Source: Silene conica (lineage: Eukaryota > Streptophyta > Magnoliopsida > Caryophyllales > Caryophyllaceae). Taken from it: 64,000 nt of DNA. Below the pieces are notes generated by a model. The model worked only from the letters and a program-made list of their open reading frames with translations. It did not search any database and was not told the origin of the DNA. Position numbers and translations under genes: made by a program. Positions 1-12,422 of this stretch are shown piece after piece; within the stretch, counting starts at the first letter, position 1; each line of letters starts with the position of its first letter. Location of the stretch: contig CM055312.2 of NCBI GenBank assembly GCA_029255685.2, positions 16,640,649-16,704,648 on the forward strand. Reading direction: 5' to 3'.

Positions 1-670
1 TTACTTTACATCGTCGTTTTAAAACACAACTATTCTCGAAACATGTTGACGCATATATTGAAGCATAGAAATGACATCGCACCATATTAATATTTATTCA
101 TTATTTCAATTTGTACTTGCTATCATGGAGGCGATAAGATTGCGACACTGAAAGGTAGGATCAACTAATTAAATCAATATTCATACAAGTATACACGAAT
201 GTAACACATAGCTATATGACACTCATGGCTTAGGGCAACACATTCTGCATATCACTAGACATAGATTACTATAACATTTAAATCCGATCATTCATATTCA
301 AATTCAAGACAATATATTACATAGTTACGATAGTCATTTATTAACCAGATATCATATAAAATTTCTAAACACCAAAATCACATGATAATATCACTCAAAA
401 TTATTTTTCAATAAATAGACATCCATTCTCTAAAATTTCAACGCAATCCTTCAGATCAATCAATCATCTCAAAATTTGTCGTATTCTTCTAAGGCACATC
501 ATCATACAAGTCAAGCTTATGTTTCAAAATCACATTCCAATTTTCATGTTCTCAACACTTGAAGATCATACAACTCAATCAATATTCAATATAAGTCTCA
601 TACAACACAGATCTCCAACCATATTTCACATCATACTTACCTCATTCCCTTTTTCTGCGAAAACGTTGGT

Positions 671-673
<3 letters not shown>

Positions 674-761
<88 letters not shown>
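674..761. repeat. (AT)n microsatellite, array copy 1
   Basis: A perfect AT dinucleotide run of about 88 bp inside the internal region. The equivalent runs are about 94 bp in copy 2 and 70 bp in copy 3. Confidence 0.95.
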
Positions 762-764
<3 letters not shown>

Positions 765-968
765 GTCCTGTCCTTTATTCTATACTACTCACGCTCTACA
801 TCTCTCAAGGGCAACCAGGTTAGACTGAAAGGGCCGGTGGCTTGGTTTGAGGGGGCCCCTAACTCATCCCAATCCTGGGGCTCCTAACAGTTACCAACCT
901 GGGGTTCATTTTATTAGACTCTTCCTACTTTCATTATTATTCATTTGGTTTAGGCCTGAGGATCGTTC

Positions 969-980
969 GCTCTGATACCA
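969..980 (-). other. Primer binding site, copy 1
   Basis: The minus strand reads TGGTATCAGAGC three bases after the LTR end. This is the usual plant PBS complementary to the 3' end of initiator Met tRNA. It fixes the element's orientation as minus. Confidence 0.9.
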
Positions 981-983
981 CTT

Positions 984-3844
984 TGTAACACCCCCATTTA
1001 TTTAAGAGCCTTTAGCAAGACATTCTCAAATAAATAGAGTTGTTACCATCTCGGAACGTCCGAGGTAGTGAATAACAAAGTAAAACAAACCAAAGTACTT
1101 TATATAAAAACTGATTAAATTTAAACTTTTGATATTACATCGATTACACAAGGAATAAAAGTACAACTGATAAAATCTAACTATGTGATCTAATTCTAAG
1201 TAGGTCCAAGCCATGTCTCTCTCTCCTTGCCCAAGCTCCTAGTCCATCTGTCTCTGACCTGTAGAATCTACTCCCCATTCCGGATCATCGTAGGTGTACA
1301 CGAATACACTGTCAACCTCGCGGTTGAGTAGGGTAACACAATAATTATAAAGCAACAATTATGATATGCAAATGCAATGATATGCTCGAGCTCAATCTCA
1401 ATCTAAATTCTCAATCTCAAACCCGTGACTCCCAGCCATACCGAACCTCCCGGCAGACTATACTCGGCCGTCGCCGAACACCAGCATAACAGCTGAGGTC
1501 ACCAGGTCTAGTCCTGCAGAACTAGCCTGGGCCCAATAATATCTCATCAATAATATCTCATCATCTCAAATCCGTATCCAATGCATATGCCATGCTTATG
1601 AATGCAATATTAACATAAACAATTACCAAAAATCATTCTTATGTAAATCATGCTCAACATCCATGGAGTATAGTACCAGTGTATCCTACCTGTGTATCCT
1701 ACCAAAAATCATTCTTATTGGCCAATATATACAATTCAACACCCATTCATAACACATCATAGAGTATAGTACCAGTGTATCCTACCTGGATAGCAATATA
1801 ATCTCATCACGCAGCTAACATCCAATCAGCCGAATCACGTCATTACATACCTAACACCTAACAAAATAATATACTTAATTACTAACTAACACAATCACGC
1901 AACTAATATAATATATCAATTATTCAAATTAATCATTTAAATTATATATTACGCATAACGAGACCGTATTAAACGTGACTACTTCAATTAACTTGACCAA
2001 CCCGTCTTTATTACTTTTATAACTAACTTCGATTAAACAAACGAACATAGAAAATACGATATATAATCCAACTATTGATAACCGTCACATATAATTATTC
2101 ACTTAACAATCTTAATAATTATTAACATAAACAATGCTAATTATAATTAATAACAATATTAATAATAATAATAATAATAATAATAGCATGTAATAATAAT
2201 AATACTAATAATAATTACCAAAACACATACAAACAGCCCTCATTTGATCCTGGGTTCAAACCCCACGCCCAACACTGAACTAAAACCCAACACCTGAACA
2301 CAGCCCTTATCCCTGACCACCTCCACTTCGCAGCATCCTAACCACCAACCAAGCCACCCACGACCACCAACAACTACCCTAAGCTCAACTACGTACTACC
2401 AACTTCTACTTCCATGCCTTGGTCACCACCATAGGCCACCATAGCAGCCACCACACACGTCCTAAACAGCCTGCATAAACACGACACCTGATGTTTCCAG
2501 CAACTCTCTCGCACAACAGTCCGTTTTTTGTCCCCTGCAAACACCTCTCTAGACACCAACACCACCACCTAAAAGCACCTTTGACTCCTCTCACATCCCA
2601 CTACTCTATTGGTGGTAACCACCAAACTACAACACCACCCTCGCCACCAGAAAACACCCTCAAACATAACATTCCCGCGGCCCCTGTATTCCCCTGTTTT
2701 CGCTCATGTCTAACACCCTTCTGAAACCGCTGTCAACTAGCTTCCCCGACCACCAGGTACCACCATGCCATTAACAACACCGCTTACTAAAACACCCTTA
2801 TTAACAGCCATGACCCACGACACAAATTGACCCAAGATATGAACGCAAAACAACCAAAACGGACTGGACAAACACGCCTAAAACAGAGTATATATACTTA
2901 TCACAGTCGACATAAGATGGTATTTATAGTGATGCTCATGGTGATCCTATGGCGATTTAAGGATGACAAACATCTCATTCATACTACAAATATTATATAC
3001 AACCATAGTATTCAGATTCGAAGCTATGAAAACGTACTATAAATTGCTTACGAACTCACGGTTGTGCAAGTATGAGAACGATGAACGTGTGGCTGTTCTG
3101 GTCTCGTTTATCTCCTTTCTCTTTTGCTCTTCTTCAACCTCATGGTGGCCTAGGGTTTGCTGGTGAAGGGAGGCAGGGAGGATGTGGAGGCAGACGAGTT
3201 TTATGAGGAGTAGGGTTTTTTTTTCTATTTTTTTTGTCGATGGATGATTAGGTTGATGAATGTCGATGGTTAGCTTATTAGGGTTTTGTTTAGGTTGATG
3301 AAAGTCGATGGTTAGCATATTAGGGTAGCACATTAGGGTTTTGCTTAAGTTTGCACTAATACCCGATTCTCATACCAAGTCCAAGCCCATCACGCATCCC
3401 GAGGTCTCACACGACTATATCCCGTATCTTAAAATAACGAGTACGTATAAATTATTTATACTAATTAAATTATATAATTAGTACTTAGTAAATATGAATT
3501 AAATTAATTAAGAATATGTAAAGAATATATAATTAAATATAATCACGACTTAAATAAACATAGAATTTAAGTATAGATGGGAAATAGATATAAAATAGAA
3601 AATATATTAAATTATAAACGTATTATTAAAATTAAAGGAATACGAATGAAATGTCATTTTATGAATTAATCAACAAATATAAAAAAAATGATTATGAAAT
3701 ACTAAATAATCGTAGAAATACGATTTATAAAAATAATAGTAGTTTACGTAAATACTTTATAAACATTCCATTTGATTGAAATACGTGTATAAAACATGGT
3801 TCGACTGCCGTTGATCGAGACTAAAAAAAATACGGGGTATTACA
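984..3844 (-). mobile_element. LTR 1 of the array (2861 bp)
   Basis: On the minus strand this starts TGTAATACCCCGTATT and ends GGGGGTGTTACA, giving the canonical TG...CA ends. It is followed by a PBS and preceded by a polypurine tract. It is 61 bp longer than LTRs 2 and 3 because of a local insertion at 1663-1723. Such TGTAA-type long LTRs with a Met PBS are typical of plant chromoviruses (Tekay/Del-like), so a Ty3/gypsy origin is likely though no coding region confirms it. Confidence 0.9.
1663..1723. repeat. 61 bp templated filler insertion in LTR 1
   Basis: This insertion is absent from LTRs 2 and 3, which read straight across the site. It is patched together from sequence found within about 150 bp: one part matches the stretch starting near 1761 (GAGTATAGTACCAGTG), another matches the stretch near 1626 (ACCAAAAATCATTCTTAT). 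Confidence 0.85.
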
Positions 3845-3859
3845 GTCTTCCCTCCTTAA
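3845..3859 (-). other. Polypurine tract for LTR 1
   Basis: The minus strand reads TTAAGGAGGGAAGAC directly before the LTR start. Just upstream lies GAACTTCGGGACGAAGTTC, a sequence type often seen at the end of the pol region in plant chromoviruses. Confidence 0.85.
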
Positions 3860-6426
3860 AAATGAACTTCGTCCCGAAGTTCGCTACCCCATCGGTAAGG
3901 AAACATATAACAAGCAGGAAACAATCACAAGTAGCACTTATATAGACTTGAAAACACGAAATGTTACATTCTACCCTCGTTAAGAAAACTTTGTCCTCAA
4001 AGTTTAACGCATAACTAAGTTAAAAGATATATCACGAATCACGGTATAATGCATAACAGAAGTAAACAGGATTATCAAATATATATATATTCAAACAATC
4101 ACGACATACTAATTATCATTATCAACTAGCCATATCATAAAACATCAAGATTTTACAATCCTATCCTCCTTAAAACATGGTTACGTCCCCGTAACCCCAT
4201 TACAATAATTTCACATTCAATGCTCAAGAAGATCACCAAAACATCTGTCACAAATCATATGATAAGGTAATTACCACTAGCATCCGACTTTTGAAGCAAC
4301 CGTCATATTTGTCAATTTCATGCTACGCAGTAAAACAAAATCAAGGTAACTACTAGTACCTATACACCCTTAAATTTTAACACAAACTTAACGTATTTAC
4401 ACCAATGTAGACAATCAGCTAACTCATAGTTCAAAATTGACAAATCAAAACATTTCATGCTCATAATCATATTATAGAAACGAAATCATATTCTAGAAAA
4501 GACATAAGGCAAAATTTAGCCAATATAATTAAACATGGAGCATTGGCTTATTTGACAAGATATACCACAATCATAGACTAGCAGGTCAGCTTAACATTTT
4601 TAGGTATAAATAAGTTAAAACCACATAGGTGCATTTCTCATCTACTCAAATTACATCAATCATAAATCCCGTAATGGATATAACGTGCAGAATAAGGGGT
4701 TTACATCAACAATTTCATATTTAGGCAAAACAATTACCATCCTTCCTGTTGCAAAACAATTACCATAATTACCAAACATCAGCTTTATCATGGATTATCG
4801 ATTTGAAAACATTTCAAAACTTCCAACACAATGAGTTGTAATTAATGACAATTTATAAACACGAATCAACTAACGATTTTACAAGTTATAGATCGAAAAC
4901 AAAACTAGCATTACACCATTCACGTGTCAACCAAATTACTAATTCAATATATTGTGATCAGACTTAAACATAACAATATGTAATTCACCTTGTGGCATAA
5001 CCAATAGCGTCGATATAAAAGAAACTAACTTTGTATAAAACTCACCAATAATAATTAAGGTTATATTATTATGTAACAAAGTTCATATCCATATAATATG
5101 TCTACTAGTCATGCTACTAAAGTCATATCGAAATATTACCTGATTACATAGCATAATTCATATTTGATTTAAACTTTTATATTTAAAACTTTACCATTTC
5201 AACAATCAAACATCACTTAGCAACTTCCAAAAAGCATAATTAAAAACCATAAAGAATTAACTAATCATAGGAAGAATAATCAATTTAAAGCTTAATGAAA
5301 TTATTTATAATAAATTTTACAACTCAGTGGGTTTGAACAAAACTTTACAGCGCTTACACGGAAATTTGGACAACTTGCAAAAAATCACTATTAATTAACG
5401 GCTCATTAAGATTTTACGTGGCTTATCATTTTGAAAACGTGAATGAAAATTCTAGACAGTGGAGTTGGAAATATGCATAAACAATAAGCACGTTTTGAAT
5501 GATTTCCTTTACAAGACATAGGTCAAAACAAAACTGTGCGATAACAATCTGACCACTGTTAACCAAAATATTTATTTCCGTCAAAATATAAGTCGTTTTA
5601 ACATGAAATCAAAATCATAAGAAAGTTAACTCATAAGGTCAACATACATAAAACTTACACTTTCATATAGAGAACACATTTTAAACGGCAACCCGTACAA
5701 ATGGGTAACATTCTGGAAACTTATTACAATGTCGGTTACTTTAATATTTCACATTATTACTTTACATCGTCGTTTTAAAACACAACTATTCTCGAAACAT
5801 GTTGACGCATATATTGAAGCATAGAAATGACATCGCACCATATTAATATTTATTCATTATTTCAATTTGTACTTGCTATCATGGAGGCGATAAGATTGCG
5901 ACACTGAAAGGTAGGATCAACTAATTAAATCAATATTCATACAAGTATACACGAATGTAACACATAGCTATATGACACTCATGGCTTAGGGCAACACATT
6001 CTGCATATCACTAGACATAGATTACTATAACATTTAAATCCGATCATTCATATTCAAATTCAAGACAATATATTACATAGTTACGATAGTCATTTATTAA
6101 CCAGATATCATATAAAATTTCTAAACACCAAAATCACATGATAATATCACTCAAAATTATTTTTCAATAAATAGACATCCATTCTCTAAAATTTCAACGC
6201 AATCCTTCAGATCAATCAATCATCTCAAAATTTGTCGTATTCTTCTAAGGCACATCATCATACAAGTCAAGCTTATGTTTCAAAATCACATTCCAATTTT
6301 CATGTTCTCAACACTTGAAGATCATACAACTCAATCAATATTCAATATAAGTCTCATACAACACAGATCTCCAACCATATTTCACATCATACTTACCTCA
6401 TTCCCTTTTTCTGCGAAAACGTTGGT

Positions 6427-6526
<100 letters not shown>

Positions 6527-6730
6527 GTCCTGTCCTTTATTCTATACTACTCACGCTCTACATCTCTCAAGGGCAACCAGGTTAGACTGAAAGGGCCGGT
6601 GGCTTGGTTTGAGGGGGCCCCTAACTCATCCCAATCCTGGGGCTCCTAACAGTTACCAACCTGGGGTTCATTTTATTAGACTCTTCCTACTTTCATTATT
6701 ATTCATTTGGTTTAGGCCTGAGGATCGTTC

Positions 6731-6742
6731 GCTCTGATACCA
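6731..6742 (-). other. Primer binding site, copy 2
   Basis: TGGTATCAGAGC on the minus strand, three bases from the end of LTR 2. Confidence 0.9.
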
Positions 6743-6745
6743 CTT

Positions 6746-9545
6746 TGTAACACCCCCATTTATTTAAGAGCCTTTAGCAAGACATTCTCAAATAAATAGA
6801 GTTGTTACCATCTCGGAACGTCCGAGGTAGTGAATAACAAAGTAAAACAAACCAAAGTACTTTATATAAAAACTGATTAAATTTAAACTTTTGATATTAC
6901 ATCGATTACACAAGGAATAAAAGTACAACTGATAAAATCTAACTATGTGATCTAATTCTAAGTAGGTCCAAGCCATGTCTCTCTCTCCTTGCCCAAGCTC
7001 CTAGTCCATCTGTCTCTGACCTGTAGAATCTACTCCCCATTCCGGATCATCGTAGGTGTACACGAATACACTGTCAACCTCGCGGTTGAGTAGGGTAACA
7101 CAATAATTATAAAGCAACAATTATGATATGCAAATGCAATGATATGCTCGAGCTCAATCTCAATCTAAATTCTCAATCTCAAACCCGTGACTCCCAGCCA
7201 TACCGAACCTCCCGGCAGACTATACTCGGCCGTCGCCGAACACCAGCATAACAGCTGAGGTCACCAGGTCTAGTCCTGCAGAACTAGCCTGGGCCCAATA
7301 ATATCTCATCAATAATATCTCATCATCTCAAATCCGTATCCAATGCATATGCCATGCTTATGAATGCAATATTAACATAAACAATTACCAAAAATCATTC
7401 TTATGTAAATCATGCTCAACATCCAATATATACAATTCAACACCCATTCATAACACATCATAGAGTATAGTACCAGTGTATCCTACCTGGATAGCAATAT
7501 AATCTCATCACGCAGCTAACATCCAATCAGCCGAATCACGTCATTACATACCCAACACCTAACAAAATAATATACTTAATTACTAACTAACACAATCACG
7601 CAACTAATATAATATATCAATTATTCAAATTAATCATTTAAATTATATATTACGCATAACGAGACCGTATTAAACATGACTACTTCAATTAACTTGACCA
7701 ACCCGTCTTTATTACTTTTATAACTAACTTCGATTAAACAAACGAACATAGAAAATACGATATATAATCCAACTATTGATAACCGTCACATATAATTATT
7801 CACTTAACAATCTTAATAATTATTAACATAAACAATGCTAATTATAATTAATAACAATATTAATAATAATAATAATAATAATAATAGCATGTAATAATAA
7901 TAATACTAATAATAATTACCAAAACACATACAAACAGCCCTCATTTGATCCTGGGTTCAAACCCCACGCCCAACACTGAACTAAAACCCAACACCTGAAC
8001 ACAGCCCTTATCCCTGACCACCTCCACTTCGCAGCATCCTAACCACCAACCAAGCCACCCACGACCACCAACAACTACCCTAAGCTCAACTACGTACTAC
8101 CAACTTCTACTTCCATGCCTTGGTCACCACCATAGGCCACCATAGCAGCCACCACACACGTCCTAAACAGCCTGCATAAACACGACACCTGATGTTTCCA
8201 GCAACTCTCTCGCACAACAGTCCGTTTTTTGTCCCCTGCAAACACCTCTCTAGACACCAACACCACCACCTAAAAGCACCTTTGACTCCTCTCACATCCC
8301 ACTACTCTATTGGTGGTAACCACCAAACTACAACACCACCCTCGCCACCAGAAAACACCCTCAAACATAACATTCCCGCGGCCCCTGTATTCCCCTGTTT
8401 TCGCTCATGTCTAACACCCTTCTGAAACCGCTGTCAACTAGCTTCCCCGACCACCAGGTACCACCATGCCATTAACAACACCGCTTACTAAAACACCCTT
8501 ATTAACAGCCATGACCCACGACACAAATTGACCCAAGATATGAACGCAAAACAACCAAAACGGACTGGACAAACACGCCTAAAACAGAGTATATATACTT
8601 ATCACAGTCGACATAAGATGGTATTTATAGTGATGCTCATGGTGATCCTATGGCGATTTAAGGATGACAAACATCTCATTCATACTACAAATATTATATA
8701 CAACCATAGTATTCAGATTCGAAGCTATGAAAACGTACTATAAATTGCTTACGAACTCACGGTTGTGCAAGTATGAGAACGATGAACGTGTGGCTGTTCT
8801 GGTCTCGTTTATCTCCTTTCTCTTTTGCTCTTCTTCAACCTCATGGTGGCCTAGGGTTTGCTGGTGAAGGGAGGCAGGGAGGATGTGGAGGCAGACGAGT
8901 TTTATGAGGAGTAGGGTTTTTTTTTCTATTTTTTTTGTCGATGGATGATTAGGTTGATGAATGTCGATGGTTAGCTTATTAGGGTTTTGTTTAGGTTGAT
9001 GAAAGTCGATGGTTAGCATATTAGGGTAGCACATTAGGGTTTTGCTTAAGTTTGCACTAATACCCGATTCTCATACCAAGTCCAAGCCCATCACGCATCC
9101 CGAGGTCTCACACGACTATATCCCGTATCTTAAAATAACGAGTACGTATAAATTATTTATACTAATTAAATTATATAATTAGTACTTAGTAAATATGAAT
9201 TAAATTAATTAAGAATATGTAAAGAATATATAATTAAATATAATCACGACTTAAATAAACATAGAATTTAAGTATAGATGGGAAATAGATATAAAATAGA
9301 AAATATATTAAATTATAAACGTATTATTAAAATTAAAGGAATACGAATGAAATGTCATTTTATGAATTAATCAACAAATATAAAAAAAATGATTATGAAA
9401 TACTAAATAATCGTAGAAATACGATTTATAAAAATAATAGTAGTTTACGTAAATACTTTATAAACATTCCATTTGATTGAAATACGTGTATAAAACATGG
9501 TTCGACTGCCGTTGATCGAGACTAAAAAAAATACGGGGTATTACA
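6746..9545 (-). mobile_element. LTR 2 of the array (2800 bp)
   Basis: Same TG...CA ends as LTR 1. It lacks the 61 bp insertion and shares with LTR 3 a few single-base states that differ from LTR 1 (for example CCCAACACC near 7550 and AACATGACT near 7674). LTRs 2 and 3 are therefore closer to each other than to LTR 1. Confidence 0.9.
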
Positions 9546-12127
9546 GTCTTCCCTCCTTAAAAATGAACTTCGTCCCGAAGTTCGCTACCCCATCGGTAAG
9601 GAAACATATAACAAGCAGGAAACAATCACAAGTAGCACTTATATAGACTTGAAAACACGAAATGTTACATTCTACCCTCGTTAAGAAAACTTTGTCCTCA
9701 AAGTTTAACGCATAACTAAGTTAAAAGATATATCACGAATCACGGTATAATGCATAACAGAAGTAAACAGGATTATCAAATATATATATATTCAAACAAT
9801 CACGACATACTAATTATCATTATCAACTAGCCATATCATAAAACATCAAGATTTTACAATCCTATCCTCCTTAAAACATGGTTACGTCCCCGTAACCCCA
9901 TTACAATAATTTCACATTCAATGCTCAAGAAGATCACCAAAACATCTGTCACAAATCATATGATAAGGTAATTACCACTAGCATCCGACTTTTGAAGCAA
10001 CCGTCATATTTGTCAATTTCATGCTACGCAGTAAAACAAAATCAAGGTAACTACTAGTACCTATACACCCTTAAATTTTAACACAAACTTAACGTATTTA
10101 CACCAATGTAGACAATCAGCTAACTCATAGTTCAAAATTGACAAATCAAAACATTTCATGCTCATAATCATATTATAGAAACGAAATCATATTCTAGAAA
10201 AGACATAAGGCAAAATTTAGCCAATATAATTAAACATGGAGCATTGGCTTATTTGACAAGATATACCACAATCATAGACTAGCAGGTCAGCTTAACATTT
10301 TTAGGTATAAATAAGTTAAAACCACATAGGTGCATTTCTCATCTACTCAAATTACATCAATCATAAATCCCGTAATGGATATAACGTGCAGAATAAGGGG
10401 TTTACATCAACAATTTCATATTTAGGCAAAACAATTACCATCCTTCCTGTTGCAAAACAATTACCATAATTACCAAACATCAGCTTTATCATGGATTATC
10501 GATTTGAAAACATTTCAAAACTTCCAACACAATGAGTTGTAATTAATGACAATTTATAAACACGAATCAACTAACGATTTTACAAGTTATAGATCGAAAA
10601 CAAAACTAGCATTACACCATTCACGTGTCAACCAAATTACTAATTCAATATATTGTGATCAGACTTAAACATAACAATATGTAATTCACCTTGTGGCATA
10701 ACCAATAGCGTCGATATAAAAGAAACTAACTTTGTATAAAACTCACCAATAATAATTAAGGTTATATTATTATGTAACAAAGTTCATATCCATATAATAT
10801 GTCTACTAGTCATGCTACTAAAGTCATATCGAAATATTACCTGATTACATAGCATAATTCATATTTGATTTAAACTTTTATATTTAAAACTTTACCATTT
10901 CAACAATCAAACATCACTTAGCAACTTCCAAAAAGCATAATTAAAAACCATAAAGAATTAACTAATCATAGGAAGAATAATCAATTTAAAGCTTAATGAA
11001 ATTATTTATAATAAATTTTACAACTCAGTGGGTTTGAACAAAACTTTACAGCGCTTACACGGAAATTTGGACAACTTGCAAAAAATCACTATTAATTAAC
11101 GGCTCATTAAGATTTTACGTGGCTTATCATTTTGAAAACGTGAATGAAAATTCTAGACAGTGGAGTTGGAAATATGCATAAACAATAAGCACGTTTTGAA
11201 TGATTTCCTTTACAAGACATAGGTCAAAACAAAACTGTGCGATAACAATCTGACCACTGTTAACCAAAATATTTATTTCCGTCAAAATATAAGTCGTTTT
11301 AACATGAAATCAAAATCATAAGAAAGTTAACTCATAAGGTCAACATACATAAAACTTACACTTTCATATAGAGAACACATTTTAAACGGCAACCCGTACA
11401 AATGGGTAACATTCTGGAAACTTATTACAATGTCGGTTACTTTAATATTTCACATTATTACTTTACATCGTCGTTTTAAAACACAACTATTCTCGAAACA
11501 TGTTGACGCATATATTGAAGCATAGAAATGACATCGCACCATATTAATATTTATTCATTATTTCAATTTGTACTTGCTATCATGGAGGCGATAAGATTGC
11601 GACACTGAAAGGTAGGATCAACTAATTAAATCAATATTCATACAAGTATACACGAATGTAACACATAGCTATATGACACTCATGGCTTAGGGCAACACAT
11701 TCTGCATATCACTAGACATAGATTACTATAACATTTAAATCCGATCATTCATATTCAAATTCAAGACAATATATTACATAGTTACGATAGTCATTTATTA
11801 ACCAGATATCATATAAAATTTCTAAACACCAAAATCACATGATAATATCACTCAAAATTATTTTTCAATAAATAGACATCCATTCTCTAAAATTTCAACG
11901 CAATCCTTCAGATCAATCAATCATCTCAAAATTTGTCGTATTCTTCTAAGGCACATCATCATACAAGTCAAGCTTATGTTTCAAAATCACATTCCAATTT
12001 TCATGTTCTCAACACTTGAAGATCATACAACTCAATCAATATTCAATATAAGTCTCATACAACACAGATCTCCAACCATATTTCACATCATACTTACCTC
12101 ATTCCCTTTTTCTGCGAAAACGTTGGT

Positions 12128-12130
<3 letters not shown>

Positions 12131-12200
<70 letters not shown>
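12131..12200. repeat. (AT)n microsatellite, array copy 3
   Basis: A perfect AT run of about 70 bp, the shortest of the three copies. Confidence 0.95.
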
Positions 12201-12203
<3 letters not shown>

Positions 12204-12407
12204 GTCCTGTCCTTTATTCTATACTACTCACGCTCTACATCTCTCAAGGGCAACCAGGTTAGACTGAAAGGGCCGGTGGCTTGGTTTGAGGGGGCCCCTA
12301 ACTCATCCCAATCCTGGGGCTCCTAACAGTTACCAACCTGGGGTTCATTTTATTAGACTCTTCCTACTTTCATTATTATTCATTTGGTTTAGGCCTGAGG
12401 ATCGTTC

Positions 12408-12419
12408 GCTCTGATACCA
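12408..12419 (-). other. Primer binding site, copy 3
   Basis: TGGTATCAGAGC on the minus strand, three bases from the end of LTR 3. Confidence 0.9.
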
Positions 12420-12422
12420 CTT

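Larger units (their letters stand above)
1..983 (-). mobile_element. Partial internal region, array copy 1 (PBS-proximal end)
   Basis: This matches 5757-6745 and 11458-12422. It is the 5' part of the internal region on the minus strand, ending at the PBS next to LTR 1. The 122-codon open frame at 519-887 is made mostly of Ile-Tyr from an AT microsatellite and is not taken as a gene. Confidence 0.85.
9546..12422 (-). mobile_element. Internal region between LTR 2 and LTR 3 (noncoding)
   Basis: Nearly identical to 3845-6745 apart from a shorter AT microsatellite. It has its own polypurine tract at 9546-9560 and PBS at 12408-12419. No coding capacity is seen. Confidence 0.87.

Noticed and set aside
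519..887. 122-codon open frame, repeated at 6275 and 11976
   Set aside because: About a third is Ile-Tyr from an AT microsatellite, its length changes with the repeat, and it lies antisense in a retrotransposon interior.
969..980. Possible tRNA gene fragment
   Set aside because: The short match to the initiator Met tRNA end is explained by its position as a PBS; no tRNA fold is present.
2406..3333. Several 62-98 codon frames inside the LTRs
   Set aside because: They repeat with the LTRs, overlap on both strands and have no domain or motif.
3240..3350. TTAGGG-like runs suggesting telomere repeats
   Set aside because: Only scattered TTAGGG within longer unlike units and in the middle of an LTR; not the TTTAGGG array of plants.
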